Of a stretch of DNA of 60,774 bases, positions 25,057-33,875 are shown piece by piece (positions within the stretch are counted from its first letter, which is position 1; the number at the start of each line of letters is the position of its first letter). Made by a program: the position numbers and the translations under genes. The stretch is from Spirillospora albida (lineage in GTDB: Bacteria > Actinomycetota > Actinomycetes > Streptosporangiales > Streptosporangiaceae), in assembly GCF_000718255.1 (NCBI RefSeq), contig NZ_JOFJ01000028.1, positions 1 through 60,774 on the forward strand, read 5' to 3'. The notes below the pieces were generated by a model that worked only from the letters and a program-made list of their open reading frames with translations, was not told where the DNA came from and searched no databases.

Positions 25057-26825
25057 CCCCCCTGCCCGCCGGCCGGGAGGGTGATCGTGAAGGTGGCCCC
25101 GCCGGGCGGGACGCTCCGCACCGCCAGGGCGCCGCCGTGGGCCTCGACGATCGTCTTGGCGATCGTCAGGCCGAGACCGAGGCCCTGGAGGGCCTGCTCC
25201 TCGGCGCGGCGCGTCCGGAAGAAGCGGTCGAAGACGTGCGGGATCTCCTCCGGTCCCAGGCCCGGACCGTGGTCGGTGACGGAGATCGACACCGTGCCGT
25301 CCCGCCGGTCCGCGCGCACATCGACCCGCGTCCCGGGCGCCGTGATCTGCATCGCGTTCGACATCAGCGACGACACCGCCTTCACCAGATGCTCCCGGTC
25401 CCCGTCGACCTCACCGGCGGCGTCGGTCACCTCGACGGCGACCTCGACCGCCTCGGCCTGCTCGACGTCGCGGGCGAGCGCGACGGCCTCGGCGATCACG
25501 TCACGGACCGAGACCCGGCCCAGGTTCAGCGTCAGGCCCCCGGTGTCCATCGCGGTGACGGTGAGGAGGTCCTCCACGAGCCGCCGCAGCCGCAGCCCGT
25601 TGCGGGTCATGGTCCCCAGGATCCGCCCCTGCGCCGGCGGTACCTCCCCGGCGTCGCCCTCCGCCAGCATCTCCAGATAGGCGAGGATCGTGGTGAGCGG
25701 GGTGCGCAGCTCGTGCGACACCAGGGCGATGAAGTCGTTCTTCGCCCGGTCCAGGTCCCGGAGGCGCGCGACGTTCGCCTGCTCGCGCTCGTACGCGCTC
25801 CGCAGCGCCCGCTCGGCGCGGCGCCGGTCGGTGACGTCGTGCAGGAACGCGTTGAACACCCACCCGCCGTCCGCGTCGGGGAAGGCCCAGATGGCGAGTT
25901 CGATGGGGAACTCGGTGCCGTCCGGGCCCAGCGCCGTGATCTCGAACCGGTGGCCGAGCAGCCGCGCCCGCCCCGTCGCCATGAACCGCGCCATTCCGTG
26001 GTGGTGGGCCTCCCGGTAGCGGGGCGGGATGATCGTGTCGGCCAGGACCCGGCCGATCGCCTCGTCCGGGGAGAGGCCGAACATGCGCTCCGCCGCGGCG
26101 TTCCAGCCGATGATGCGGCCGTCGCGGTCCATGCCGACGAACGCCTCGACGGACGTCTGGATGACCTGCTCGAGGCGGTTGCGCTCCGCCTCCAGGGCCC
26201 GCCGCGCCCGGCGCCGGTCGACGACGCCGCCGAGCAGGTGCCCCAGGCTCGCCATGACCCGCAGGAGCGTCTCGTCCGGCGGCGACGCCCGGTGCGAGAA
26301 GAACTCCATCACCGCGGCGACGGAGCCGTCGGACGCCATGACGGGGAACGCGAAGGCGGCTCCGACGCCGAGGTCGACCTCGGAGATCTGCCCGCGGACG
26401 AACAGCGGGTCCTCGGCGGCCTCGTGGGACCACAGGGGGGCGCGGGTGGCGACGACCCGCCCCACGATGCTGAGGCCGGGCTCGAACTCCATCCGGGACG
26501 TGATCTCGCGCAGCGCCGCGAACTCCTCGGTCGCGCCGACCCACAGGCCGGAGCTGACGAAGACGTCGTCGCGGCCGGACGGCACGCACAGGTGCCCCAG
26601 CCGCCAGCCGGACAGCTCGCACACGGCCGCCAGCGTCTCCCCCGCGGCCGTCTCCAGATCCTCGGCGGTGCTGGCCACGCGCGTGACGCGGTCGAGGAGC
26701 GCGATGAGCGCCTTCTCCCGATCCACGTCCACCATGGCCCTTCCCATCGACACGGAGATTCCCGTCCCCGCGGCTCCCCCCGAAACGGACCGTTCCCATG
26801 ACCAGTCTTCCCTGTTCAGCGCCAT
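25026..26825 (-). CDS. GAF-PAS sensor histidine kinase
   Basis: Up to 599 residues. A GAF domain (about 30-190: SGWRLGHLCVPSGRDDVFVS) is followed by a PAS domain (VQTSVEAF-type, VGMDRDGRIIGWNAAAERMF), a short coiled coil, HisKA with VSHELRTPLTTILAYLEMLA and a HATPase domain (SLMSNAMQITAPGTR, VTDHGPGLGPEEIPHVFDRF, GLGLGLTIAKTIVEAHGG). No membrane segment, so it is a cytosolic hybrid of signal input domains. No response regulator lies beside it. The start is uncertain: 26825 is the longest, while MVDVDREK at 26735 has GGGAAGGG upstream. Confidence 0.92.
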   Translation of the reverse strand: MALNREDWSWERSVSGGAAGTGISVSMGRAMVDVDREKALIALLDRVTRVASTAEDLETAAGETLAAVCELSGWRLGHLCVPSGRDDVFVSSGLWVGATEEFAALREITSRMEFEPGLSIVGRVVATRAPLWSHEAAEDPLFVRGQISEVDLGVGAAFAFPVMASDGSVAAVMEFFSHRASPPDETLLRVMASLGHLLGGVVDRRRARRALEAERNRLEQVIQTSVEAFVGMDRDGRIIGWNAAAERMFGLSPDEAIGRVLADTIIPPRYREAHHHGMARFMATGRARLLGHRFEITALGPDGTEFPIELAIWAFPDADGGWVFNAFLHDVTDRRRAERALRSAYEREQANVARLRDLDRAKNDFIALVSHELRTPLTTILAYLEMLAEGDAGEVPPAQGRILGTMTRNGLRLRRLVEDLLTVTAMDTGGLTLNLGRVSVRDVIAEAVALARDVEQAEAVEVAVEVTDAAGEVDGDREHLVKAVSSLMSNAMQITAPGTRVDVRADRRDGTVSISVTDHGPGLGPEEIPHVFDRFFRTRRAEEQALQGLGLGLTIAKTIVEAHGGALAVRSVPPGGATFTITLPAGGQGGQKAPGEENR

Positions 26826-26835
26826 GACGACAGGA

Positions 26836-27792
26836 TCATCGGGAGGTGGTGCAGGAGACGACGCACGGCCACGTCCGCCAGGCGCGGAAATCGCCCTGCG
26901 GGTCGAGGAGGTACATCCCGTCGCCCATCCCGTTCGCCGGGTCGGCGTTGGCGAGCATCGGATGCCGCTGCCCCCAGTGGTACGTCGTGCCCGTCGCCGT
27001 CCTCGTGGTCTCCCCGGACCCGATCCGCAGCGTGGCGGTCCCGCCGGGCGGGACGTACGCGCCGCTCGGGAACGTGAACGTGTTGAGGCTCCCGTCGCGC
27101 AGCCGCCAGCCCGCCAGGGGCACCCCGGCCGTGCCCTCGTTGGTGACGACGACGTACTCGTCGTTCAGGTTGTCCTCGTCCTGGCCCTGGGCGTCCCAGT
27201 GCACGTACAGGCTCAGCCCGGCCCCCTGCGAGGGGCCCGCGCCGCACCAGTCGTCGTCCCAGATCGTGCCCCGCGCGCGGGCGGCGGCGGCCCTGTCCGC
27301 CAGGACGTGGTAGAGCCGGTTGTTCTGCCACTCTCTCTTGTCCGGGTGCCACAGGACGTGCCCTTCCTGCAGCATCACCTGCTGCACGTCCATGTATCCG
27401 CCGCCCTTGCGGGGCAGGTACAGCGCGCGCAGCGGGCGGTTGCCCTGGCCGTCGCGGCCGGGACTCTGCGAGCGCAGCTGCACGCGCTTGCCGATGAGCA
27501 GCGCCCCGAGCCGCTTCTTGGCCTCCCCGCCGTGGCACCACGTCTTCCCGCGCCCGCCGTGGGACGTCTCGGCGGCCTGCACGCCGATCAGCCGCACCCG
27601 GTCGGACAGGCGCTTTCCGCCGACGTAGGGGGTGTCGCCGTCCGCGACGGCCCGCACCGTGCCGTAGCCGCGGGAGACCTGCCGCGCGGCGGCGTCCGCG
27701 CCGCTCGCGGCGGCGGTCGCCGCCACCCCGGCCAGCGCCGTCACGGCCGTGATCCGCAGGGCGGCGCCCCCGTACCGCGCAGAGAACTTCAC
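26836..27792 (-). CDS. Secreted nuclease-like protein: SNase fold plus lamin-tail domain
   Basis: 318 residues with a signal peptide ending near ASGADAAA. Residues 40-170 follow the staphylococcal nuclease fold: YGTVRAVADGDTPYVGGKRL, DRVRLIGVQAAETSHGG, GKRVQLRSQSPGRDGQGNRP and a late MLQEGHVLWH. In the usual RLIGIDxPE motif a calcium-ligand Asp is present; here it reads RLIGVQAAE, so that Asp is Gln while the Glu is kept. The C-terminal 115 residues fit a lamin-tail domain: DEYVVVTNEGTAGVPLAGWR, LRDGSLNTFTFPSGAYVPPG. Probably an extracellular DNA-binding nuclease or an inactive relative. Ends just before the kinase gene. Confidence 0.85.
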   Translation of the reverse strand: MKFSARYGGAALRITAVTALAGVAATAAASGADAAARQVSRGYGTVRAVADGDTPYVGGKRLSDRVRLIGVQAAETSHGGRGKTWCHGGEAKKRLGALLIGKRVQLRSQSPGRDGQGNRPLRALYLPRKGGGYMDVQQVMLQEGHVLWHPDKREWQNNRLYHVLADRAAAARARGTIWDDDWCGAGPSQGAGLSLYVHWDAQGQDEDNLNDEYVVVTNEGTAGVPLAGWRLRDGSLNTFTFPSGAYVPPGGTATLRIGSGETTRTATGTTYHWGQRHPMLANADPANGMGDGMYLLDPQGDFRAWRTWPCVVSCTTSR

Positions 27793-27966
27793 GGGTCACT
27801 CCTCCTGGTCGTCCTGCACGGCCGATCGGCGGCCGTCCGGCGGAGCTGAGGGCTTTGCCACGGGCACACCCGCGAGTCCTCAGAAGCCGAACCCCTCCGT
27901 CGATGAACGGGGGTGTATGGACCATTCGCCGCGCCGCAGGCCGGACGGCGGGATCTAGGAGAGATA

Positions 27967-29169
27967 TTGAAGAGCACGAAAGGGGTCCAGCAGCTGATCG
28001 CCGACCGCAAGGTCAGCACGAAGATCCTGCTGGCGGTCCTGGTGGTCGCCGCGGCCGGCGTCCTGACCGGCGTCACCGGCCTGCTGAAGATCGCGGCGCT
28101 CGAGGACACGCACAACGACCAGATGAAGCGCTCCGTCCCGCTCATCACCGGCCTTCAGCAGGACGCCCTGGCCGCCAAGGCCGCCGCCAACGACGAGCGC
28201 GGGTACCTGCTGACCGGCGACGCCGAGTTCCGCGACTCGGCGCTGAAGCGCTTCGAGGGCATCGAGGCGAGCATCGCGTCCGCGCGTGCCGCCGCCGACA
28301 CGTCGGCCGGGGCCGCGGGGATCGACGGTCTCAGCGCCAAGCTCGCCGCCTGGCGGAAGGGCCTGGAGACCGAGTTCGCCCTCTACGCGACCGACCGCAA
28401 GGGCGCGATCGCGATGTCCCTCGGCGCCAACCGCGACCTGCGCAAGGCACTCGAGGACGAGATGGCCGCCGCCCTCGAGGTGCAGACCTCCGCGCTCTCG
28501 ACCAGCAAGGAGTTCGGCGAGACGGTCGAGTCCGCCCGGTTCCTGATGCTGGCCGTGCTGATCGCCGGGACCGCGCTCGGTCTCGCGTTCGCGCTGCTGA
28601 TCTCCCGGATGATCGTCCGCCGGGTGCGGGCCGTCGCGGACGTCCTGGCCCTGGTCGCCGCGGGCGACCTGACCGGCCGCGTCACGGTGGACAGCCGCGA
28701 CGAGCTCGGGCAGATGGCCGCCCGGCTGAACGAGGCGACGGAGTCCATGCAGGACGCGGTCACCACCATCGACCACTCCGCCGGATCCCTGGCGGGCGCC
28801 GCGGAGGAGCTCACCGCCAGCAGCACCCAGATCGTCGCCAGCGCGGAGGAGACCAACCTCCAGGCGGGGATCGTCGCGGAGGCCGCCGACGAGGTGTCGC
28901 AGAACGTCGCGACCGTCTCGGCGGGCGCAGAGGAGATGGGCTCCGCGATCCGGGAGATCGCGCAGTCGGCGAGCGAGGCGGCCAAGGTCGCCGCGCAGGC
29001 CGTCACGGTCGCCGCGGCGACCAACGACACCGTCGGCAAGCTCGGCACCTCCTCCGCCGAGATCGGCGACGTCATCAAGACGATCACCTCGATCGCCGAG
29101 CAGACCAACCTGCTGGCCCTCAACGCCACCATCGAGGCGGCGCGTGCGGGTGACGCGGGCAAGGGGTTC
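27967..29169 (+). pseudogene. Methyl-accepting chemotaxis protein gene, truncated at 3' end
   Basis: TTG at 27967 with AGGAG six bases upstream. 401 codons are intact: membrane segment near residues 18-40, a helical sensor domain of about 150 residues (DERGYLLTGDAEFRDSALKR), a second membrane segment (ARFLMLAVLIAGTALGLAFA), HAMP (LISRMIVRRVRAVADVLALV) and the start of the signalling domain up to LLALNATIEAARAGDAGKGF. There the normal continuation (AVVANEVRxLA) is lost and foreign sequence begins. The chimeric frame stays open to 29760 but encodes no receptor tail. Without the second arm of the hairpin it should not signal normally. Confidence 0.85.
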
Positions 29170-29234
29170 CCGCTTCAGGACCTCCTGAGCGACCAAACAG
29201 GAGGAGGCCCCCGCACCCGGTGGCGCATTCGAGG

Positions 29235-29607
29235 GGTCCTCGCAACACCGGTTGATCAACTGGCTTCGGCCAGGAGCTTAGCGAGACGCTCGGCTGGGAT
29301 ATCCCAGCCGAGCGTCTTTCGTGGTCGGAGTTGCCAATCGTTGCGGGTGCCCTCGGTCCGGTTACGGCGGATCTCCCGGCCGATGGTAGAGCGGTGGCGG
29401 CCCAGCTCACCGGCGATCGTGCGCAGCGACGCGCCTTCGCGAACCCGGTCGGCGATGTGGATGCGATCGGCTTCGCCCAGGTGGCGCGAAGAGCCGGAAG
29501 GAGACGGCTCCCAGAAGATGGGGGGCGCTGCCTTCTGTCCCTGCGGCCTCCGGCCCTTCCGGATCTCGAAGTTCATCGCATCCCCCGGCAAGGGTGTTGC
29601 GACGACC
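29235..29607. mobile_element. Mini IS30-type element with terminal inverted repeats
   Basis: Terminal repeats ggtcctcgcaacacc (29235-29249) and ggtgttgcgacgacc (29593-29607) match at 14 of 15 positions in inverted orientation and bracket an IS30 transposase remnant. At about 373 bp it is far shorter than a full IS30 element (about 1.1 kb). It lies beside the point where the chemoreceptor gene is cut, with a further 65 bp of non-receptor sequence (29170-29234) between. Confidence 0.7.
29256..29576 (-). pseudogene. IS30-family transposase remnant, catalytic core deleted
   Basis: 106 codons from ATG 29576. The N-terminal part, EADRIHIADRVREGASLRTI then AGELGRHRSTIGREIRRNRT, is the IS30 DNA-binding HTH. 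It then jumps directly to NDWQLRPRKTLGWDIPAERL AKLL, the extreme C-terminus of IS30 transposases. About 200 residues with the DDE catalytic triad are missing in frame, so the product could bind ends but not cut. A longer frame to 29735 is unlikely to be the true start. Confidence 0.8.
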
Positions 29608-29710
29608 ACTAGAAGCGAAGCGTATCGAGCCGGGGGCCTTCTGCGGGGCGCCCGGTGCATGAACGCCAGTACTGTCCCGCTAGAACGCGGCGGCTGCCAG
29701 GGCATCGGTT

Positions 29711-30613
29711 TCACGGCTTGCGCGGAGAATTCCACGCAGCGGCGGAGTCATGGTCCCTGATGGTCGCGATCCGGTGCGCGACCTCATCCCGAGACCATTC
29801 GTCGTGGGATGCCTTGCGCACGTACGGGCTGAGACCGGTCACCTCCCGGACTTGGACGAGGAACTCGAACCCGGCCCAACCCCGGACGTCCCATCCGTAC
29901 ACCTCGGCGAACTCGTCCAGCTCACGCCGGTCGTGCCGGCCGAACCGGCGGGCCATGTAGTACGGCTGGACCAGGTCCCACTCACGCGGGCCGCGGGACA
30001 CGTGGTCCCAGTCCCCGAGCACCACCCCGCCGGCGGCCAGGCGCATCAGGTTGTTGGAGTGCGCGTCGCCGTGGACCAGGCCGACCGGCAGCGTCGGCTG
30101 CAGGTCCGTCCAGGACTCCCGCAGCGCGTCGATGCGCGCCATGAGCCAGACTCGATCCTGGTCCGTCATCCCGCCGGGATGGTCCTGGACGGCGGCCGCG
30201 ACGCTGCCCAGCGGGTCGCGCAGGTCCGGCAGGCCGACGGGCGGCGCCGGGAGGTCGTGGAGTTCGCGCAGGAGCCGCCCGAGGTCGGCGGCCGATCCCG
30301 GCTCGTCGGCCTGGACGTCCAGCAGCCGCCATACCGAGACGACCTGCTCGCCGACCACGAGCGGCTCGTCGGCCGCGGGCTCGACGGCCGGGTATCCGCG
30401 GTCGGCCAGCCATCGTGTCACGGCCATCGACACCGCGATGCGGTCCAGCTTTCCGCGGCCGGCGATCCGGACGAGCAGCCCGGCCGACGGCAGGGCCACG
30501 GCCGCGTTGCTGTGCTGGCGGATCAGATGTGCGTCGTCGACGGGCGCCCCGTAGCGGGCGCGTACCTCGTCGAGCGCGGCGCGGATCTCTGAGGGGAGGT
30601 GCGGGGCGGGCAT
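29711..30613 (-). CDS. Aminoglycoside phosphotransferase-family kinase
   Basis: 300 residues from ATG 30613. LPVGLVHGDAHSNNLMRLAA has the HGDxxxxN catalytic loop, and GVVLGDWDHVSRGPREWDL the metal-binding Asp, of the APH/choline-kinase fold. Earlier, VALPSAGLLVRIAGRGKLDR is the nucleotide-site region. The substrate is unknown; the family includes antibiotic kinases and metabolite kinases. It starts 20 bp after the XRE-TPR regulator gene, an arrangement typical of such actinobacterial pairs. Confidence 0.85.
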   Translation of the reverse strand: MPAPHLPSEIRAALDEVRARYGAPVDDAHLIRQHSNAAVALPSAGLLVRIAGRGKLDRIAVSMAVTRWLADRGYPAVEPAADEPLVVGEQVVSVWRLLDVQADEPGSAADLGRLLRELHDLPAPPVGLPDLRDPLGSVAAAVQDHPGGMTDQDRVWLMARIDALRESWTDLQPTLPVGLVHGDAHSNNLMRLAAGGVVLGDWDHVSRGPREWDLVQPYYMARRFGRHDRRELDEFAEVYGWDVRGWAGFEFLVQVREVTGLSPYVRKASHDEWSRDEVAHRIATIRDHDSAAAWNSPRKP

Positions 30614-30632
30614 GGCTGCGCAGTCCCCGCTG

Positions 30633-31853
30633 TCAGGTCCCGCAAGCCTCGAGTACCGGCTGGGCTGCCTCGCGCAGCTCCGCCACGGCGGGCACGCTCT
30701 GGTACTCGCGGAGCGCGTCGAGGACCTCGGCGACGCGGATGCACACCCGGCGCGAGGAGATCTGCGAAGCCAGGCCGACCAACTGCCGGCCGACGGCACA
30801 TGCCTGGTCGATGTCGAGGGCCTGGGCGTGCGCGATCGCCAGCACGCCGAGGCTGAAAGCGCGCGGCCGCAGATCGGTCCGGACGGTCAGGCTGGCCTGG
30901 GCGGCGCGGACGGCGTGCTGTCCCATCCCGAGTTGCGCATAGCAGCGGGCCTCCTCGTGCTGCAGGTGCCCCCACCCGTAGGCGCCCATCCATCCCGGCT
31001 CCTGGACGCCGTCACCGGCGTGCTCGTAGGAGTCCCAGACCGATCCCAGGGCGCGCTGCGTACGGGCGCGGTCGCCGGTCATCGACCAGGCCAGGGCCTG
31101 CTTCGTCGTGAGGAACGCCCGGGACATCGGGGGCGCCACGCGCGCCACTCCGGCAGCGCCTTCGGTGTAGGCGATCGCCTGGTCGATGCACGCCCGCTGC
31201 TTGGTCGGTGAGCTGCTGAGAGCGGCCCGGTGCATCTCGTGCTCGCCGCGCCGCGACAGCACCCACGCCGTGAGGCTGGCGTCGTCGGTCTCGGCCGCCA
31301 TGCTGGAGGCCCGGCCGAGCAGGCTCACCGCCTGGTCGAGGTGGTCGCTGTCCAGATGCATCGCCGAGACCCGCATGGTGAACTCGGTCGCCACGCTGAA
31401 CATGCTCCGCCGCAAGTGGTCCGGCGCCGGGCCGCGCAGCCGCGGTTCAATGACGTCGGAGAGGTAGTCGCTGGCCTGCTGCCGGATGCGGCGGCCGCCG
31501 AACTGCCGGTCCGAGGTCTGGAGCGCGTGCAGCATGGTCCGGATGGCGTCGACGTCGCCCTCTGCCGCCTCCGGCGGCGGCGCCGGCGCCGTGTGGTCTC
31601 CGGGCTGGAACAGCTCCTCTTCGGACATGCTCAGGGCCCGCGCGTAGAGGATGCGGTAGCGCTCCTGGATGCGCGTGACCGCGCCGGATTCCCAGCGCTC
31701 GATATTGCGGCGCAGGCTGCGGGTCGCGGGCATCGCCCGTGGGTCATTCGCGGCGTTGCGGAGCTGCGGCGCCATCTCCTGTACGTCCCATCCGCGCGCC
31801 TTGCGCTCACGGCGCATACGCGCGCGGACGTCCGGGGTTGCCTCATAGGCCAT
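30633..31853 (-). CDS. XRE-type regulator with TPR-like C-terminal region
   Basis: 406 residues from ATG 31853 (GAGG upstream). N-terminal HTH: MRRERKARGWDVQEMAPQLR to SLRRNIERWESG. From about residue 115 it is all helical with repeat-like pairs (RRIRQQASDYLSDVIEPRLR, LDQAVSLLGRASSMAAE, HLQHEEARCYAQLGMGQHAV), fitting TPR-type regulators of actinomycetes. It probably controls the divergent small genes at 31998-32686 and the co-directional phosphotransferase (inference). Confidence 0.85.
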   Translation of the reverse strand: MAYEATPDVRARMRRERKARGWDVQEMAPQLRNAANDPRAMPATRSLRRNIERWESGAVTRIQERYRILYARALSMSEEELFQPGDHTAPAPPPEAAEGDVDAIRTMLHALQTSDRQFGGRRIRQQASDYLSDVIEPRLRGPAPDHLRRSMFSVATEFTMRVSAMHLDSDHLDQAVSLLGRASSMAAETDDASLTAWVLSRRGEHEMHRAALSSSPTKQRACIDQAIAYTEGAAGVARVAPPMSRAFLTTKQALAWSMTGDRARTQRALGSVWDSYEHAGDGVQEPGWMGAYGWGHLQHEEARCYAQLGMGQHAVRAAQASLTVRTDLRPRAFSLGVLAIAHAQALDIDQACAVGRQLVGLASQISSRRVCIRVAEVLDALREYQSVPAVAELREAAQPVLEACGT

Positions 31854-31899
31854 GAGCGTGCACCTCGCTGCTGGCTGATCGGACCTGGACACAGGCAGA

Positions 31900-31924
31900 T
31901 GTCGCAGTCTGTCGCTCAGTGTCG
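31900..31924. promoter_or_regulatory. Three phased TGTCG direct repeats
   Basis: TGTCG begins at 31900, 31910 and 31920, one per helical turn, in the 144-bp gap between the XRE-TPR regulator and the divergent gene at 31998. A good candidate operator for the regulator. Confidence 0.4.
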
Positions 31925-31997
31925 TCTAGCGGTGTTGATCACGCCAGCGGTCCACTGGATGTGACCAATTCGCTACCGAAACCGAGCGAGGTCCCCG

Positions 31998-32441
31998 GTG
32001 CAGACCCAACCCAGCACGACCCCGGACGACACCCCGGACAAAGACCGCTTGTCCCGCGAACTCCTGATCCGCGAGATCCACACGCTCGCACCCGGATGGG
32101 CCGTCACCTACGACGACGGCTGGCACGCCACCCGGGACGACCTCCCCGGCGCCGCCGGCGCGACCGCCGTTCGGGCGGTGACCGGCGAGCAGCTCCGCGA
32201 GGTCCTGGCCGAGATGGACGCCTCCGACGCACGTGTCGCGCTGCGCGCGCTGAAGGTGATGCTGCGCGGTCGGGGCATCGTCGCGAACCTGTACGGGCAG
32301 ACGCTCTCGGTGGAAGCCGCGCGGCGGTCCGCCACGGTCGCCGTGCACAGGGGGATAGTGCGCTGGACACACGGCGCCGAGATCGGGCCCATGCGCGACC
32401 TGGCGGACGTGACCGAGAAGATCGCTAAGGCGTTGCTGTGA
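31998..32441 (+). CDS. Small protein of unknown function
   Basis: 147 residues from GTG 31998. Sequence includes LLIREIHTLAPGWAVTYDDG WHA, EQLREVLAEMDASDARVALR and a C-terminal helix ending TEKIAKALL. No signal peptide or membrane segment. The early block (P-G-W ... W-x-A) resembles short proteins often placed next to XRE regulators in actinomycetes. Its stop overlaps the GTG of the next gene by four bases, so the two are one unit. Confidence 0.65.
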   Translation: MQTQPSTTPDDTPDKDRLSRELLIREIHTLAPGWAVTYDDGWHATRDDLPGAAGATAVRAVTGEQLREVLAEMDASDARVALRALKVMLRGRGIVANLYGQTLSVEAARRSATVAVHRGIVRWTHGAEIGPMRDLADVTEKIAKALL

Positions 32442-32686
32442 TCACCGGCCAGGTCCCTGCGGAAGCGGCACGAATCCAGGACCGCTACCACGGCGTCAAG
32501 GTCTGGTTCGGGAAGCAGACCCAGAGCTGGTGGGCGTACGTGCCCTACACGCGCCTGCACCAGCCCGGCCTGTACGAGGGCGGCACGACGAAGGCGTTGG
32601 ACGAGGCGATCCGTGCGGCGCTCGGCTGGCGAGCGCCCACCGAAAAGACGGCCGGTCGCCCACCCGGGATGTGGGGACGGCCATGA
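32438..32686 (+). CDS. Small WWA-type protein of unknown function
   Basis: 82 residues from GTG 32438, overlapping the previous stop. Core: RIQDRYHGVKVWFGKQTQSW WAYV, then TKALDEAIRAAL. The order of elements (helix, V-x-W/Y-F/Y-G, W-W-A, final helix) is shared with the products at 6582 and 6860, which also sit next to a regulator. Function unknown. Confidence 0.65.
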   Translation: MITGQVPAEAARIQDRYHGVKVWFGKQTQSWWAYVPYTRLHQPGLYEGGTTKALDEAIRAALGWRAPTEKTAGRPPGMWGRP

Positions 32687-32750
32687 CCGGCGTGAGCTGG
32701 TTGAGCTGTGCGCCGCATTCCGCGTCGCCCCTGGAACACCCCTCGCGCGC

Positions 32751-32828
32751 CTGCGGCCGGGCGCTCGCGCGTCCGGCCGCAGGAGTGGAGCCGTTCGGGC
32801 CTCTCCGGTGAGGAGCGGGAGGCCCGAA
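32751..32828. terminator. Two terminator-like hairpins between convergent genes
   Basis: First: ctgcggccgg (32751-32760) with ccggccgcag (32773-32782). Second: ttcgggcctc (32794-32803) with gaggcccgaa (32819-32828). Both stems are perfect 10-mers and stand between the plus-strand gene ending at 32686 and the minus-strand gene ending at 32836. Confidence 0.65.
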
Positions 32829-32835
32829 CCGGCGT

Positions 32836-33321
32836 TCAGTCGATGACCCAGTCGTCCCCGGGGCCGCCGTCCAGCTCGTCTTCGCCGGGTCCGCCCCGGA
32901 GGCGGTCGGCGCCCATGCCGCCGTATCCGGTGTCGTTGTCCTCGCCCATCCAGATCTTGTCGTCGCCCGAGCCGCCGCGGGCGAGGTCCTCGCCCTTGCG
33001 GGTGTGGACGTAGTCGTTGCCGCCGCGAGCGAAGACGCGGTCGGCGCCGGTGCCGGTGCGGATGTCGTCCGCGCCGTCGGACCCGCAGACCAGGTCGTCA
33101 CCGCGGAACGTCTTGATGGTGTGCCCCTCGTGCTTGATGAGGACCACGTCCCGGTCGGCGGTGCCCTCCACGGTCTCGGGCGACTCCTCGGTCACCACGA
33201 TCGTGGCGTCCTCGTTCTTGCACTGGTCCACCGTCTTGGCCGCCTGGGCCACGGCGGGCGCGGCCAGGACGGCGAGGAGAGGTGCGGCCAGGATGGCGCC
33301 GGCCAGCGGGCGTTTGTACAT
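32836..33321 (-). CDS. Secreted RTX-type calcium-binding repeat protein
   Basis: 161 residues from ATG 33321 (GGAGG 8 bases upstream). Signal peptide MYKRPLAGAILAAPLLAVLA then APAVAQA. The second half is made of glycine/aspartate nonapeptides of the hemolysin type: CGSDGADDIRTGTGADRVF, ARGGNDYVHTR, LARGGSGDDKIWMGEDNDTG, YGGMGADRLRGGPGEDELDG. These would fold into a calcium-bound beta-roll. No enzymatic domain is present. Role unknown, possibly wall-associated. Confidence 0.85.
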   Translation of the reverse strand: MYKRPLAGAILAAPLLAVLAAPAVAQAAKTVDQCKNEDATIVVTEESPETVEGTADRDVVLIKHEGHTIKTFRGDDLVCGSDGADDIRTGTGADRVFARGGNDYVHTRKGEDLARGGSGDDKIWMGEDNDTGYGGMGADRLRGGPGEDELDGGPGDDWVID

Positions 33322-33437
33322 CGATTCGACCTCCACGTTCGGTGACGGGGTGTTTCCCCGAGTCCGGGCATGCCCGGACGCGGGTCAACCTCCACCGAAC
33401 GGAGATCACGTAGATGTCAAAGGATACGGAGGGAGGC

Positions 33438-33677
33438 TCAGCGGTAGAGGGCGCTGACGACGCCGCTCGCCCAGCGCATCCGGTCCGCGGCCGTCTCGGG
33501 GTGGTCGCCGAACTCCTGCGCGAGGGCCGCGGCGCACCCGTCGGCGCCGCCGTGGTCGGTCATGGCGCGGACGATGGCGTACTCGGCGGCCGCGCGGTCC
33601 AGCCGCTCGGCGGCGGACACGGGCGACAGGGCCAGGGCGCCGGCCCGGGTGACGTTGTCCACGAAGTCGTTGCGCAT
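33438..33677 (-). CDS. Small hypothetical protein
   Basis: 79 residues with AAGGAG five bases before the ATG. Helical, acidic/alanine-rich: NVTRAGALALSPVSAAERLD, RAAAEYAIVRAMTDHGGADG, ending WASGVVSALYR. No membrane segment. Not recognised. Confidence 0.55.
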   Translation of the reverse strand: MRNDFVDNVTRAGALALSPVSAAERLDRAAAEYAIVRAMTDHGGADGCAAALAQEFGDHPETAADRMRWASGVVSALYR

Positions 33678-33875
33678 CTCATCTCCTTGGTGGCGGGCCG
33701 GCCCCCGCTGCGACCTTCATCGGTCTCCTGCGAACCGCGTTCTCATCAAGTACACGGGCGGACACCGTCAGTGACGGTAGCCCGCCGGTTGCGAAACGGT
33801 CGCGCCCGGCGCCGACCCCTCAGATGGGCGCCGGACGCGACCTCGCCGAACTCGCGGAACCTGGTGGGAACCGCC

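Noticed and set aside
29256..29735. Complete IS30 transposase
   Set aside because: The frame is only 160 codons at most and joins the DNA-binding end directly to the extreme C-terminus, so the catalytic domain is absent.
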